Below, piece after piece: positions 21,335-30,653 of a stretch of DNA of 48,975 bases (position 1 is the first letter of the stretch; every line of letters begins with the position of its first letter). The stretch covers positions 1 through 48,975 of the forward strand of contig JAFRMB010000156.1 in assembly GCA_017430945.1 (NCBI GenBank), in the 5' to 3' direction. This DNA is from Clostridia bacterium (lineage in GTDB: Bacteria > Bacillota_A > Clostridia > Christensenellales > Aristaeellaceae). The notes beneath the pieces were generated by a model. That model was not told the origin of the DNA. It saw nothing but the letters and a program-made list of their open reading frames with translations, and did not search any database. Position numbers and translations under genes: made by a program.

Positions 21335-24300
21335 TCAGTAGATGCGAACGCCTCTTTCAAAATTGCGCTTCCAGTAGGCGGCGCTGTCGTTTTTTCGCGT
21401 CTTGCCTGAGGCATCCAGGATCTCCTTGTGGTTCTTGTCGAAGGAGCTCTGGATCACGCGGCCTGCACCGGACGAGGCATGGATGAAGTCACTGTTGCCG
21501 ATGTACAGACCGACGTGGCTGATCTTTGAGGAAGAGTCCGTGGAGAAGCACAGGATGTCACCGGGGCGCAGCTGGGAAAGATCGTCGATCTCCTTTCCGT
21601 TCGGTTTGATGCGCCCTGAATACTTGTACTGTCCGGTGGTGGTCCAGGGGAGCTTCAGCTTCTTGCCGGTGGCCCTGTAGTAGCACCATGCGGTGAGGCC
21701 GCAGCAGTCAAAGCCGGCGGGCGTCGTCGTGAAGGGGCTGACGTGTTTATACTTTTTGCCCAGCATCGTTCTGGCGTAATTGATGGCGATCGCCGGGAAC
21801 TTGAAGTCGACCGTCACGTTTAAGGATGCGGTGAGGGCGCTGCCGTCTGTCTTCCTGATGACATTGCCCAGATGGTCTTTGACCGTGACCGTGACCTTGG
21901 CGGTGCCGTTGTGCTTGGGAGTGATCTTGCCGCTAGCAGCGTCGATGGAGATACAATCCGTATTGTTGGTGTCAAAAGCCAGATTCCCGTCATAGCCGGC
22001 TGCGCCGTTACTGCCCTCGACGCAGACAGTCGGGGTAAAGGACGTCACGTTTTCAAAGGTCACATTCCCGCCGGGGATCGATACTTTGGTCGGCATGGCG
22101 AGCACCGTGACCTTACAGGTCGCGCTGACGCCGTTCTGAGCCTTGGCGGTGATGGTGGCCGTGCCAGTTCTCCCGGTGGTGATGGTGCGGCCGTCCAATC
22201 TGACGACACCGGGATCGCTGCTTTCGTAGGTGAAGCTGGCATAAGCACTGCTGGGCTTTTTTACGCTGGCCTTCAGGCCGGCAAAGGTCAGACCGCCTTC
22301 GCAAAGCTTGAGCGACGACAGGTTCAGCTTGACCGACGAGGGCGCGGCGTAGACCTTGACCTTACAGGTGGCCTTCTTGCCGTTGGAGGTCTTGACGGTG
22401 ATCTTGGCGGTGCCGGTCTTGCCCTTGGTGGTGACCAGGCCGTTCTGATCCACGGTGGCGATCTTATTGTTGCTGCTGGACCAAGTGACGTTCGGGTTGC
22501 CGCGATCCCACACGTAGTTGCTGCCGGCGGGCAGCGCCGGATAGACGGTGGCACTGAACTGATAGGTCATGCCTTTCGCGCCAAGCTTGACGGTGGAAGT
22601 CCTGTTCAGCGCGATCTTGGTCGGCTTTTTGTAGACGGTGACCACGCAGACGTTGGTGGATCGCTTGCCGTTGTAGCTGACCGCAGAGATATTCGCCCTG
22701 CCGGGTTTGACGGCGGTGACCTTGCCGGTCGCTTCATCGACCTTCACCACGGAAGGATCGGAGGAGTAGTACCTGTTCTTTGCCACAGCCGTCGCCGGGA
22801 CCATGTGGGGCTTCAGCGTCGCGGTGGCGCCCACGTGCAGAGCAGCCGAGCTTGCCAGTATGATGCCTGTGGGATCCGGCCGCACGTACACTTTGCAGGT
22901 GTCGTGTTTGCCCTTGTAAGTCGTGGCGGTGATGGTGACGGGGGTGGTCTCGCTGACCGCATGGGGAATGAGCACGCCGGTCGTCTCATCGACTTCCAGC
23001 ACCTGCTTATTACTGCTCGTCCATGTGATCTGCCAAGTGGCGGAGGCAGGTTTGAATGTCGCCGGGATCTTTACGGCTTTCTCTCCGATCTGACTGATCC
23101 CGACGTTGAAGCTGCCGGGCAGGTAGATCTTCTTGGGCACCTTTTTTACGGCGATCTTCCTGCTCGCCGTGAACGTGCCCTTGCTGGTGGTCACGGTGGC
23201 TCTGATGGTGGCAGTACCGGCCTTCACGCCCTTGATCCTGCCGGTGGAAGCGTCGATCTTCAGATATTTCTTCGATTTTTTATCGGCCAGAGACCATTTC
23301 ACCACGGCCTTGCTGCCGGTGGGCTCCAGCACGGCATCGATGCCCGCATAGGTCTCGCCTTTGCCGATGGTCGCGCGCGGTGCCTGGATCGAGATCCCGG
23401 TGGGCTCCACTGGCACGGAGACCACGCTCTTGAGCAGCGCGCCGTCGTAGTCCACAGAGATCTCCGCACTGCCGGATCCGACGGCGGTGACCACGCCGGC
23501 TTCGTCCACGGTGGCGACGGATTCGTTGCTGCTGAGGAATCCCAGTTCAGATCCATCGATGGGATCGCCCTGGCTGTCCACGGCCTTGATGGCGTAGCTG
23601 TCGCCGACATAGAGTTCCAGCGCGCGCGCGCTGATGTCAAAGCCCTCGCCATCGCCGCCGTCATCCGGATCGGTGCCGTCTTCAGGGTCCCCGCCGTTCG
23701 TCGGGATATCGCCCTCCGGATCGCTGCCGTTTTCCAGACCGCCGTCGGTCCCTTCTGGATCGATAGCCGTGCCGGTACCGTCATCTTCCTCGGGGTCGCC
23801 GTCACCGGCGGTGACGAAGCTGCAGTCGATCGGGACCAGCGGCCATTGATCCTGATAGAGGACGAGAGCAGTGCTCCCCATGGCGTCGAGAGCGGCGTTG
23901 ATCTCATCCTCGTTCAAAATGACGAGGTTTTGAGCGGCGGTGGATCCTTCCATCACGCCGTTGCCGGTGTCGAAGGCGATCCCGCAGGGATCGGCAGTCC
24001 CGGTGACGAGCACGATGCTGTTGCTGTAGATCTCTGCGAACGGGGCGCCGGTCTGATCCAGCACCTGCGCGGCGTCGACGGCCACTTTGGCGTAGCTGGC
24101 GGTGATGGGGGAGATGTTCTCTTCGGGGGCGGCGTCCGCTTCCAGGAGGGGCAGCGGTTCGTCGGTCTCCCCGTCTTCTCCGATGGTCAGGCTGTCCAGT
24201 TCGATCGGAGCGGCCTCGGCGACTTCTTCGTCGCCCTGGGCGATCAGGATCTCGTCGTCAGGTGTTGCGTCGGCATCATCGAAAGACGCGGCAACGGAGC

Positions 24301-24421
24301 CCTCGGCTTCGGCGATCTCAGCGGGCGCAGCTGCCCCGGGACCGTCTTCCGCCATCACAGGCTGGAGCATCGCCGAGCACATCAACAGGATGGCCAGCAG
24401 CATGCTGATCCGTCGCTTCAT
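21335..24421 (-). CDS. Exported NlpC/P60 hydrolase with multiple bacterial Ig-like (Big_2) domains
   Basis: Large cell-surface or secreted protein, 1028 residues. It has a signal peptide (MKRRISMLLAILLMCSA, ending near PVMAED), then an acidic region to about residue 265 with Gly/Asp-rich low complexity, then about seven Big_2-type Ig-like domains (TGISIQ, PKKIYL, TGIIL, PTKIALN, SSVKLN, PTKVSIP strands with recurring GTA.I, W.SSN and TVDE patterns). The last ~155 residues are an NlpC/P60 endopeptidase domain with an intact triad: Cys906 (GFDCCGL), His969 (ISHVGLYIG) and His981 (FIHA). It is expected to cleave peptidoglycan stem peptides. ATG 24421 is chosen because GGAGG lies 8 bp upstream; a longer frame contains that site. 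It has its own promoter and terminator. Confidence 0.88.
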   Translation of the reverse strand: MKRRISMLLAILLMCSAMLQPVMAEDGPGAAAPAEIAEAEGSVAASFDDADATPDDEILIAQGDEEVAEAAPIELDSLTIGEDGETDEPLPLLEADAAPEENISPITASYAKVAVDAAQVLDQTGAPFAEIYSNSIVLVTGTADPCGIAFDTGNGVMEGSTAAQNLVILNEDEINAALDAMGSTALVLYQDQWPLVPIDCSFVTAGDGDPEEDDGTGTAIDPEGTDGGLENGSDPEGDIPTNGGDPEDGTDPDDGGDGEGFDISARALELYVGDSYAIKAVDSQGDPIDGSELGFLSSNESVATVDEAGVVTAVGSGSAEISVDYDGALLKSVVSVPVEPTGISIQAPRATIGKGETYAGIDAVLEPTGSKAVVKWSLADKKSKKYLKIDASTGRIKGVKAGTATIRATVTTSKGTFTASRKIAVKKVPKKIYLPGSFNVGISQIGEKAVKIPATFKPASATWQITWTSSNKQVLEVDETTGVLIPHAVSETTPVTITATTYKGKHDTCKVYVRPDPTGIILASSAALHVGATATLKPHMVPATAVAKNRYYSSDPSVVKVDEATGKVTAVKPGRANISAVSYNGKRSTNVCVVTVYKKPTKIALNRTSTVKLGAKGMTYQFSATVYPALPAGSNYVWDRGNPNVTWSSSNNKIATVDQNGLVTTKGKTGTAKITVKTSNGKKATCKVKVYAAPSSVKLNLSSLKLCEGGLTFAGLKASVKKPSSAYASFTYESSDPGVVRLDGRTITTGRTGTATITAKAQNGVSATCKVTVLAMPTKVSIPGGNVTFENVTSFTPTVCVEGSNGAAGYDGNLAFDTNNTDCISIDAASGKITPKHNGTAKVTVTVKDHLGNVIRKTDGSALTASLNVTVDFKFPAIAINYARTMLGKKYKHVSPFTTTPAGFDCCGLTAWCYYRATGKKLKLPWTTTGQYKYSGRIKPNGKEIDDLSQLRPGDILCFSTDSSSKISHVGLYIGNSDFIHASSGAGRVIQSSFDKNHKEILDASGKTRKNDSAAYWKRNFERGVRIY

Positions 24422-24481
24422 AACAACAACCTCCGTCACAGCAGGACAATAGAATAACGCACATTACATGCTGATGCGGAT

Positions 24482-24510
24482 ATTATATCACAGAGCATGT
24501 GATTTTTCAA
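24482..24510 (-). promoter_or_regulatory. Promoter for the Ig-repeat NlpC/P60 gene
   Basis: On the - strand TTGAAA (24505-24510), 17-bp spacer, TATAAT (24482-24487) preceded by TGA. About 60 bp before the start codon. Confidence 0.75.
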
Positions 24511-24602
24511 GATTCTGTAACGTATAAATGTGTCAAGAATGGGGCGAAAGCGCATTTTTTATTCACTATTTGGGTTTTGTGTCTGATTTTCGCCACATTT
24601 AT

Positions 24603-24628
24603 CGCCCCGGCGGTCATCCGCCGGGGCG
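24603..24628 (-). terminator. Stem-loop after gltX
   Basis: A perfect 11-bp stem CGCCCCGGCGG/CCGCCGGGGCG with a 4-nt loop just past the gltX stop. The T-tract on the - strand is poor (ATAAAT), while TTT follows on the + strand, so termination strength is uncertain. Confidence 0.6.
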
Positions 24629-24634
24629 TTTGGA

Positions 24635-26179
24635 TCACCCGAGGTCTTCGATGGCCCTGCGCAGGCGGCGCAGGGTCTCGTCGCGGCCCAGCAGATACGC
24701 GATCTCGAACGCGCCGCCGGGCGTGGACTGCTGGCCGGAGATGGCGATGCGCATGGGCCAGAGCACCTGGCCGTTCTTCATCCCGAGCTCGGGGATGGCC
24801 GCCATCACGCGGTCGTGGAGTTCGATCTCCGTCCAGTCGCCGATGCCTTCCAGAAGGGGCAGCAGCGCGTCCAGCGCGCGCTTGGCGCTCTCCAGCGTGG
24901 ACTTCTGCTTCTTGTTGACGTAGTAGTCCGCGGGGAAGGCGGGCTGATCCGCCAGGAAGCGGACCATGTCGGGCAGCTGGCAGAACACCTCGGTGCGCCC
25001 CTGCAGGAGCTCGCAAAGGCGTTTGAAGTCAAACCGACCGGAGTCTAAAACCTTGGAGAGCCAGGGCGTGGCGAGCTCGAGATAACGCTCGGGAGAGAGC
25101 TTGCGCACGTACTCGGCGTTGAACCAGTTGAGCTTCTGAATATCGAAGAAGGAAGGAGATCTGGACAGGCCTTCCAGGTCGAATACCTCCTCCAGCTCGC
25201 CCAGCGTGTAGAATTCCCGCTCGCCGCGGGGGCTCCAGCCCAACAGCACCAGGTAGTTGATGACAGCCTCCACGAGGTAGCCCTGCTCGAGCAGGTCCTC
25301 AAAGGAGGGGTCGCCCTGGCTCTTGGACATCTTGCGCTTCACGATGGCCTTGACCGGCTGGCCGTTTTCATCCAGCACGGGATCGCCGTTCTCGTCCACC
25401 GCCATCTGGTATTCGCCGGTCTTCTTGCTGCGATAGGTGCCTTCGACCATCACGGGGGTCAGATGCACGTAGGCCGGCGGCGTCCAGCCCAGTGCCTCGT
25501 ACAGCAGATTGTACTTGGGCGCGGAGGACAGGTATTCGTTGCCGCGCATCACATGGGTGATGCCCATCAGGTGGTCGTCGATGACGTTGGCAAAGTTATA
25601 GGTGGGCAGGCCGTCGGCCTTGATGAGCACGTTGTCATCCAGCGTGTCGCAGTCCACCTCCACATGGCCGTAGATCACGTCGTCGAAACCAGCCTTGCCC
25701 TCGGTGGGGATGTTCTGGCGGATGACGTAGGGCTCGCCGGCATCCAGCTTCGCCCGGACCTCCTCGCGGCTCAGGCGCAGGCAGTGCTTGTCGTACTTGA
25801 AGGACTGCCCCTTCGCCTCGGCTTCGGCACGGGCCGCTTCCAGCCGTTCCTTCGTACAGAAGCAATAGTAGGCGTGGCCGGATTCGACGAGCTGCTTTGC
25901 GTAGGGCATGTAGGTGTCCTTGCGCTGGCTCTGGATGTAGGGGCCGCAGGGGCCGCCCACGTCCGGGCCCTCGTCGTGGCTGAGGCCCGCCGTCCTGAGC
26001 GAGTTGTAGATGACGTCGATGGCACCGGGCACCTCGCGCTCCTGGTCGGTATCCTCGATGCGCAGGATGAACTTGCCGTGTGTCCTGCGGGCCCAGAGAT
26101 AGGTGTACAGCGCGGTGCGCAGATTGCCGAGGTGCATATAGCCGGTGGGGCTGGGGGCGAATCGGGTGCGAACTTCCAT
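24635..26179 (-). CDS. gltX: Glutamyl-tRNA synthetase
   Basis: Class I synthetase charging tRNA-Glu, 514 residues. Motifs: RFAPSPTGYMHLGNLRTAL (HIGH variant HLGN), RIEDTDQER, YYCFCTKERLE (cysteine-containing zinc-type knob), HVMRGNEYLSS, and KRKMSKSQGD (KMSKS). The C-terminal part is the helical anticodon-binding domain of bacterial GluRS. About 25 extra residues (VEGTYRSKKTGEYQMAVDEN..., a NGDP/NGQP segment) lie before the KMSKS loop. AAGGAG lies 8 bp upstream of the ATG. It is located 70 bp downstream of galM, with no clear terminator between, so co-transcription from the galM promoter is possible. Since glnS is also present, this enzyme may be discriminating for tRNA-Glu. Confidence 0.95.
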   Translation of the reverse strand: MEVRTRFAPSPTGYMHLGNLRTALYTYLWARRTHGKFILRIEDTDQEREVPGAIDVIYNSLRTAGLSHDEGPDVGGPCGPYIQSQRKDTYMPYAKQLVESGHAYYCFCTKERLEAARAEAEAKGQSFKYDKHCLRLSREEVRAKLDAGEPYVIRQNIPTEGKAGFDDVIYGHVEVDCDTLDDNVLIKADGLPTYNFANVIDDHLMGITHVMRGNEYLSSAPKYNLLYEALGWTPPAYVHLTPVMVEGTYRSKKTGEYQMAVDENGDPVLDENGQPVKAIVKRKMSKSQGDPSFEDLLEQGYLVEAVINYLVLLGWSPRGEREFYTLGELEEVFDLEGLSRSPSFFDIQKLNWFNAEYVRKLSPERYLELATPWLSKVLDSGRFDFKRLCELLQGRTEVFCQLPDMVRFLADQPAFPADYYVNKKQKSTLESAKRALDALLPLLEGIGDWTEIELHDRVMAAIPELGMKNGQVLWPMRIAISGQQSTPGGAFEIAYLLGRDETLRRLRRAIEDLG

Positions 26180-26249
26180 TTGTGCAACTCCTTAAGCGAG
26201 ATGTTTGCTGATGATCCGCGTCGACGCCGTTGAGCGCGTCAGAGCGCGT

Positions 26250-27323
26250 TTATTCCTCGATGTCAAAGGCGAATATGGTGGTGAAGTCATACTTCTCGCC
26301 GGCATGCAGCACCGAATCGATGAACTCGGGATGGTTGATGGAATCCGGCGCGAACTGGGTCTCCAAGCAGAAGCCCTCGCGGCGGCCGTAAACGCGGCCG
26401 GAGGCGCCGGGGTTGATGCCCTCGAGGCAGTTGCCGCAGTAGAGCTGCACGGCAGGCATATCGGTGAACACGTCCATCACGCGGCCGGAGGCGGGGTCGG
26501 TGACCTCGGCGGCAAAGCGCAGGCCGGCCTCGAAGTCGTTGATGTTGAAGTTGTGGTCGATGCCGCTGCCAAAGCCCAGCTGTTCGTCGTTCGGGGTCAT
26601 GGCCAGGCGATCGCCCACGCGCACGGGCGCGCGCAGGTCGAAGGGCGTGCCGGTGACGTCGCGCTGCTCGCCGGTGGGGATGCAGTTGGCGTCCACCACG
26701 GTGAAGGTGTCGCAGTTCATTTCGAAGATGTGATCCTCGATGCGCTTGCCGGAGGCCTCGCCCGAGAGGTTGAAGTAGGTGTGGTTGGTCAGGTTGCACA
26801 GGGTATCCTGGTCGCACACGGCTTCATAGCGGAGCATGAGCTCGTTGTCGTCGGTGAAGGTGTAGGTGACCATGACCCGCAGAGTGCCGGGATAGCCCTC
26901 CTCGCCGTCGGGGCTCGTGTACTTCAGGATCAGCTGGTCCTGGCAGATCCCCTCAACGCAGGTCACGTCCCACAGCTTCTCATTGAAGCCGGAGTCGCCG
27001 CCGTGCAGGTGCGTGATGCCGCGCTCGTTCCGGGCCAGGGTCAGCTTTTTGCCGTTCAGTTCACATTCGCCGTTTGCGATGCGGTTGCCCACGCGCCCGA
27101 TCAGCGCGCCGAGATAACCGCAGGTGGGCACGTAGCCGTTCACGTCATTATAGCCCAGCACGACGCTCTCGATTTTGCCATTCCGGTCCGGCACGTTGAT
27201 GGCGCGGATGATGCCGCCGTAGTTGGTGACCTCGACGCTGGCGCCGGAGGCGTTGGTCATGATGTACAGATCGGTCTCGCGCCCGTCGGGCAGCCGGCCG
27301 AAGCTCTTGCGGGTGATGCTCAT
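26250..27323 (-). CDS. galM: Aldose 1-epimerase (mutarotase)
   Basis: Interconverts alpha and beta anomers of galactose or glucose, 357 residues. Family features are NYGGIIRAI, GRVGNRIANG, THLHGGDSGFNEKLW (first catalytic His region), NLTNHTYFNL (second catalytic His) and ETQFAPDSINHPEF (catalytic Glu). The ATG at 27323 is preceded by AAGGCGG. No gal operon genes are adjacent; the next gene on the same strand is gltX. It has its own promoter. Confidence 0.93.
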   Translation of the reverse strand: MSITRKSFGRLPDGRETDLYIMTNASGASVEVTNYGGIIRAINVPDRNGKIESVVLGYNDVNGYVPTCGYLGALIGRVGNRIANGECELNGKKLTLARNERGITHLHGGDSGFNEKLWDVTCVEGICQDQLILKYTSPDGEEGYPGTLRVMVTYTFTDDNELMLRYEAVCDQDTLCNLTNHTYFNLSGEASGKRIEDHIFEMNCDTFTVVDANCIPTGEQRDVTGTPFDLRAPVRVGDRLAMTPNDEQLGFGSGIDHNFNINDFEAGLRFAAEVTDPASGRVMDVFTDMPAVQLYCGNCLEGINPGASGRVYGRREGFCLETQFAPDSINHPEFIDSVLHAGEKYDFTTIFAFDIEE

Positions 27324-27422
27324 GGAAATACCGCCTTTCTTTCATATGGGTCGAGCCGCGCGGGGTCTGACACGCGCCTGTCCGTCCTCACGGATGGCGC
27401 CGTGCCATCCGACAACGAATCT

Positions 27423-27451
27423 ATCATACAACTTTGATGCGCTGAATTCAA
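27423..27451 (-). promoter_or_regulatory. Promoter for galM
   Basis: On the - strand TTGAAT (27446-27451), 17-bp spacer, TATGAT (27423-27428), about 100 bp before the start codon. Confidence 0.6.
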
Positions 27452-27519
27452 GACATTTTGTGTTGAACCTGAGGTCAAATCGATAGCCGACGGACCCGAT
27501 CGGACGGCGGAACGTCGAA

Positions 27520-27560
27520 AAGACAAAGAGAACGGCCGCCCGGGTGGCGGTCCGTTCTCT
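27520..27560 (-). terminator. Terminator of the rpmH-rnpA-yidD-yidC-jag operon
   Basis: On the - strand AGAGAACGG pairs with CCGTTCTCT, with an inner CCGCC/GGCGG stem, followed by TTGTCTTTTC. It lies 18 bp after the jag stop. Confidence 0.85.
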
Positions 27561-27578
27561 TCGATCGTCGCGTGCCGT

Positions 27579-28541
27579 TTACCGGTCCAGCGTGATGATC
27601 ACGCGGCGGTAGGGCTCTTCACCCTCGGAATGGGTGGTGACGTCCGGGTCGTTCTGAAGCGCGGAGTGAAGGATCCGGCGCTCGTAGGGGTTCATGGGCT
27701 CGAGCGCCACGCGCTTGCCGCTCTTCTTCGCGCGGCCTGCCATGCGGATGGCCAGCTTGCGCAGGGCTTCCTCGCGCTTGGCGCGGTAGTTCTCCGTATC
27801 GATGGAGATGCGCAAATAGTCCTCGCGGCCGCGGTTGACGGTCAGGCTGGTGAGATACTGGAGCGCGTCCAGGGTCTCGCCACGGCGGCCGATGAGAAGG
27901 CTCATGTTGTCGCCCGCCATCTGCATGCGCAGCTGCTCCGCCGTCTCCATGGCTTCGATGGACACCGGCACGCCCATGTGCTCGGTCAGACCGCTCAGGA
28001 AGGCGATGGCCTGGCGGGCAGTATCGGAAAGGGCATCCTCGGGCGTGGCCATGAAAGGGTCATGCTCGATCACGGGCGCGGGCACCTCTGCCTCTTCGTA
28101 CGCATCGTCGGCCTCGGCGCGCTCGACGCTCTCGCGGCGATCGCCGGACTTGCGGCGGCGATTGCGGGAACGGCGCTTTTTTGCGGGGCGGTCGGCCTCG
28201 CCGGCATCCGCGATGTCCGCCTCAGGGGCGTCTTCCGCCTGCACGGGCTCGGGTTCGGGTTTCTCGGTACGGGGCTTCTCAGTTTTGCGCTTTTCGCTGC
28301 TGCGGGACTTGCGCGCGCTGCCGCCGTCCAGGGACAGCACGGGCATCTCGATGTCGAGTGCGGGATCGTCGGTCTTGATGGTCAGGCGCACCTTTGCGCG
28401 TTTGCCGAACATGCCGAACAGCCCGGGGCTGCCCATCTCGATGACCTGTATTTCGACGTCGCTGCGATCCGCGCCCAGCTCGGCCAGGCCGCTGTTGATC
28501 GCGTCGTTTACCGTTTTGCCGGTGGCTTCAATCGATCTCAA
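27579..28541 (-). CDS. jag: RNA-binding protein KhpB/Jag (SpoIIIJ-associated)
   Basis: KH-R3H RNA-binding protein, 320 residues. Residues 1-52 are the Jag_N domain (IEATGKTVNDAI...GLFGMFGK). Residues about 70-165 are a highly charged linker with an arginine/lysine block (KKRRSRNRRRK) between acidic stretches, longer than in short Jag proteins. The KH domain (about 170-245) contains LIGRRGETLDALQYL in place of the GxxG loop, and R3H (about 245-320) contains EPMNPYERRILHSAL. The start codon is TTG, 9 bp after AAGGAGG; the ATG seen between them is out of frame and hits a stop quickly. Last gene of the cluster, co-transcribed with yidC. Confidence 0.93.
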   Translation of the reverse strand: MRSIEATGKTVNDAINSGLAELGADRSDVEIQVIEMGSPGLFGMFGKRAKVRLTIKTDDPALDIEMPVLSLDGGSARKSRSSEKRKTEKPRTEKPEPEPVQAEDAPEADIADAGEADRPAKKRRSRNRRRKSGDRRESVERAEADDAYEEAEVPAPVIEHDPFMATPEDALSDTARQAIAFLSGLTEHMGVPVSIEAMETAEQLRMQMAGDNMSLLIGRRGETLDALQYLTSLTVNRGREDYLRISIDTENYRAKREEALRKLAIRMAGRAKKSGKRVALEPMNPYERRILHSALQNDPDVTTHSEGEEPYRRVIITLDR

Positions 28542-28579
28542 GGCACATTGCCTCCTTAAAACATCTCGTCGGTCGGGGA

Positions 28580-29587
28580 TCAGGGATTGCTCTGCTTCGC
28601 CTGCTTTTCATCCTGTCGGCTGAACCAGGCGTTCACGAAGAGCTGCTGTACGATCTGGATCACGTTGGCCGCCATCCAGTAGATGGAGAAGGCCGCGTTG
28701 GAGGTGGCGCAGATGTACACGGAGAAGAGGGGGAAGAACCACTTCATCAGCGGGCTGTTCATGGCGTTGGCAGCGTCTGACGCGGCGGACGCCTGCTTTT
28801 CCTGAACGGTCGGCAGCTCATTCTTGTCCTTCTTTTCCTTCTTCTGCTGGACGTTCATGATCTGCGTCATGAAGAACTGGCTCAGACCGGCCATGAGCGG
28901 CAGGATGAACAAGCCGTTGGAGTACTTCACCAGGTTGGTCAGAGAGGTCGGGATGTTCGCGGAGAAGAACAGCAGCGACTGGCGGACGAACGCGCTGCGG
29001 GGGGCGTAGTTGACCGCGATGGCGTCGTAGGCGCTGGAGGCCAGGAAGGTCCGCGCGGTCTCGATGTTCTCGGCGGTCAGTATGGTGGAGTGCGATACCG
29101 CCTGGATGAGCCGCAGCGGGTCGCCCACGGCGGGCAGTATGGTGGCGGTGAAGGCGTCCGGCTGGAACACGTTCTTGATCCACAGCCATCCTTGCAGCGC
29201 ACCCTCGCGCAGCGCGCCGGTCTCCTTCATGTCCAGGATCATCTGGATGGTGCGCTCGTTGCCCACGGTACGCATGGCGTTGAACATGATGATCAGGATC
29301 GGGAACTGCAACAGCATGGGCAGGCAGCCGGACATGGGGCTCACGTGCTCGCGGCGGTACAGCTCAGAGAGCTTCTGATTCAGCTTGTCGCGGTCGGTGG
29401 CGTACTTGGCCTGAAGCGCGGTCATCTCAGGCTGGATCCTGGTCATGGCGCGCATGCTCTTCTTGCTCTTGATGTCCAGGGGCAGGAGAACCAGGCGGAC
29501 CAGCAGTGTGAAGATCACGATCGACCAGCCGTAATTGCCGATCCAGCCGTTGATCCAGTTCAGGAAATCCATAAAATACCTAACCAT
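28580..29587 (-). CDS. yidC: Membrane protein insertase YidC/Oxa1 family
   Basis: Inserts membrane proteins alone or with SecYEG, 335 residues. The conserved core begins at WSIVIFTLLVRLVLLPLDIKS, whose Arg sits in the hydrophilic groove. It continues with the cytoplasmic hairpin (QPEMTALQAKYATDRDKLNQ), CLPMLLQFPILIIMF, and further membrane segments around NGLFILPLMAGLS, MKWFFPLFSVYI and FSIYWMAANVIQIVQQLF. There is no lipobox, so it is not processed as a lipoprotein. A Lys-rich loop (KKEKKDKNELP) lies between membrane segments. GGAGG lies 7 bp before the ATG. It sits 122 bp after yidD. Confidence 0.95.
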   Translation of the reverse strand: MVRYFMDFLNWINGWIGNYGWSIVIFTLLVRLVLLPLDIKSKKSMRAMTRIQPEMTALQAKYATDRDKLNQKLSELYRREHVSPMSGCLPMLLQFPILIIMFNAMRTVGNERTIQMILDMKETGALREGALQGWLWIKNVFQPDAFTATILPAVGDPLRLIQAVSHSTILTAENIETARTFLASSAYDAIAVNYAPRSAFVRQSLLFFSANIPTSLTNLVKYSNGLFILPLMAGLSQFFMTQIMNVQQKKEKKDKNELPTVQEKQASAASDAANAMNSPLMKWFFPLFSVYICATSNAAFSIYWMAANVIQIVQQLFVNAWFSRQDEKQAKQSNP

Positions 29588-29709
29588 TCAGAATCCTCCG
29601 TCTTTGATGACTTCTCCCCTTCGGATCCGCATCGCGCGTGCGATACATCAAAATGCCCCGCCGCACCTTACAGTCAGGTTAACTGCGGAGCACTTGCATA
29701 AGCGGCCAT

Positions 29710-29940
29710 TCACGGAACGGGGTCATACCCGCCCTTGTGGAACGGGTGACAGCGCAGGATCCGGCGCAGCGCCAGATAGCCCCCCTTGATCGCGCCATAC
29801 TTCTCCACGGCTTCCAGCGCGTACTGCGAACAGGTGGGTATGAACCTGCAGCAGGGCCGGTGCATGGGGGATATGCCGGAGCGATAGAAACGGATCGACC
29901 AAAGCAGCGCGCGCTTTGGCCATGTGCGCAGCGGTCTCAT
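29710..29940 (-). CDS. yidD: Membrane protein insertion efficiency factor YidD
   Basis: Small basic protein (76 residues) associated with YidC-mediated insertion. The diagnostic cysteine-rich core [20 protein letters not shown] and the downstream [19 protein letters not shown] are all present. The ATG at 29940 overlaps the last base of the rnpA stop (TGATG), with GAGG 7 bp upstream, showing tight translational coupling. A GTG one codon earlier is possible but unnecessary. Confidence 0.94.
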   Translation of the reverse strand: MRPLRTWPKRALLWSIRFYRSGISPMHRPCCRFIPTCSQYALEAVEKYGAIKGGYLALRRILRCHPFHKGGYDPVP

Positions 29941-30347
29941 CACATATCCTCACTTCGGCTCTCGATCGCCGTGTGGATCCCGGGAGCCTCCTTCAGGAGC
30001 CTGGCGCGGGCGATGAGCCTTTCGAGCTCCCGCGTCAGCGCCTCATGCGGCACGTCTGCGATCCCCTGCCGGGCGATGAAGACGTATTTGCCGCATTTCA
30101 TCTGCGTGCGCATCCTGCGCACGTCCTCACGCAGCCATCGCCGGATGCGATTGCGCGTGACGGCGTTGCCCACCTTGCCGGACACCGAAAAGCCGATCTT
30201 CATGTCGCGAGCCTTCAGGTGGATCAATACCAGGTTGCGAGAGGGGCAGGACTTGCCACGGCGGTACACGTATCGGTAGTTGCGGTTGGAACCGAGCCGC
30301 AGTCGGCGTGGAAAGCGCTCATCGCGCCTTTCTTGCATCCCCTCCAT
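29940..30347 (-). CDS. rnpA: Ribonuclease P protein component
   Basis: Protein subunit of RNase P, which matures tRNA 5' ends. 135 residues from the ATG at 30347, or 132 from the ATG at 30338. Family motifs: [11 protein letters not shown] near the N-terminus and [23 protein letters not shown] containing the RNR motif. The frame is open much further upstream, through rpmH, but that part is only rpmH read in another frame. The ATG at 30347 lies 8 bp after the rpmH stop. The GGAGG it contains is only 2 bp from the second ATG, so the start choice is not secure. The N-terminus is about 10 residues longer than usual. Confidence 0.9.
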   Translation of the reverse strand: MEGMQERRDERFPRRLRLGSNRNYRYVYRRGKSCPSRNLVLIHLKARDMKIGFSVSGKVGNAVTRNRIRRWLREDVRRMRTQMKCGKYVFIARQGIADVPHEALTRELERLIARARLLKEAPGIHTAIESRSEDM

Positions 30348-30355
30348 GTCCGGGA

Positions 30356-30493
30356 TCAGGCGGACAGGACCTTGCGGCCGCGGGCGCGGCGGGCCTTCAG
30401 AACGTTGCGGCCAGCGCGGGTCTTCATGCGGGCGCGGAAGCCGTGGACCTTGGATCTCTGACGCTTCTTGGGCTGATAAGTACGGACAGACAT
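30356..30493 (-). CDS. rpmH: 50S ribosomal protein L34
   Basis: 45-residue ribosomal protein beginning [13 protein letters not shown] and containing the invariant VHGFRARM and [14 protein letters not shown]. The start follows AAGGAG by about 8 bp. First gene of the rpmH-rnpA-yidD-yidC-jag operon, read from a full-consensus promoter. In most Bacillota dnaA lies divergently upstream; here the divergent gene is a polysaccharide deacetylase. Confidence 0.97.
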   Translation of the reverse strand: MSVRTYQPKKRQRSKVHGFRARMKTRAGRNVLKARRARGRKVLSA

Positions 30494-30567
30494 GTTGGAA
30501 CACTCCTTCAAATTATTATGTCGCATTCGCCGCAGACGGCGAACCATGCCAAATTAACAGCCTTATA

Positions 30568-30596
30568 ATTATAGGATATCTGAAACCGGCTGTCAA
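30568..30596 (-). promoter_or_regulatory. Promoter of the rpmH operon
   Basis: On the - strand TTGACA (30591-30596), 17-bp spacer, TATAAT (30568-30573): full consensus, as expected for ribosomal protein and RNase P expression. The leader to rpmH is about 70 nt. Confidence 0.88.
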
Positions 30597-30653
30597 GATA
30601 ATCTGTGTGAAAAATCAGACAAAGCGCAGGCGCATCCCAGGCCGCCCGCAGTG

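Noticed and set aside
21872..24457. 861-codon + strand open frame opposite the Ig-repeat gene
   Set aside because: It lies antisense to a clear protein with signal peptide, Ig repeats and an intact NlpC/P60 triad. The frame stays open because of high GC and codon bias, and it shows no domain or ribosome binding site.
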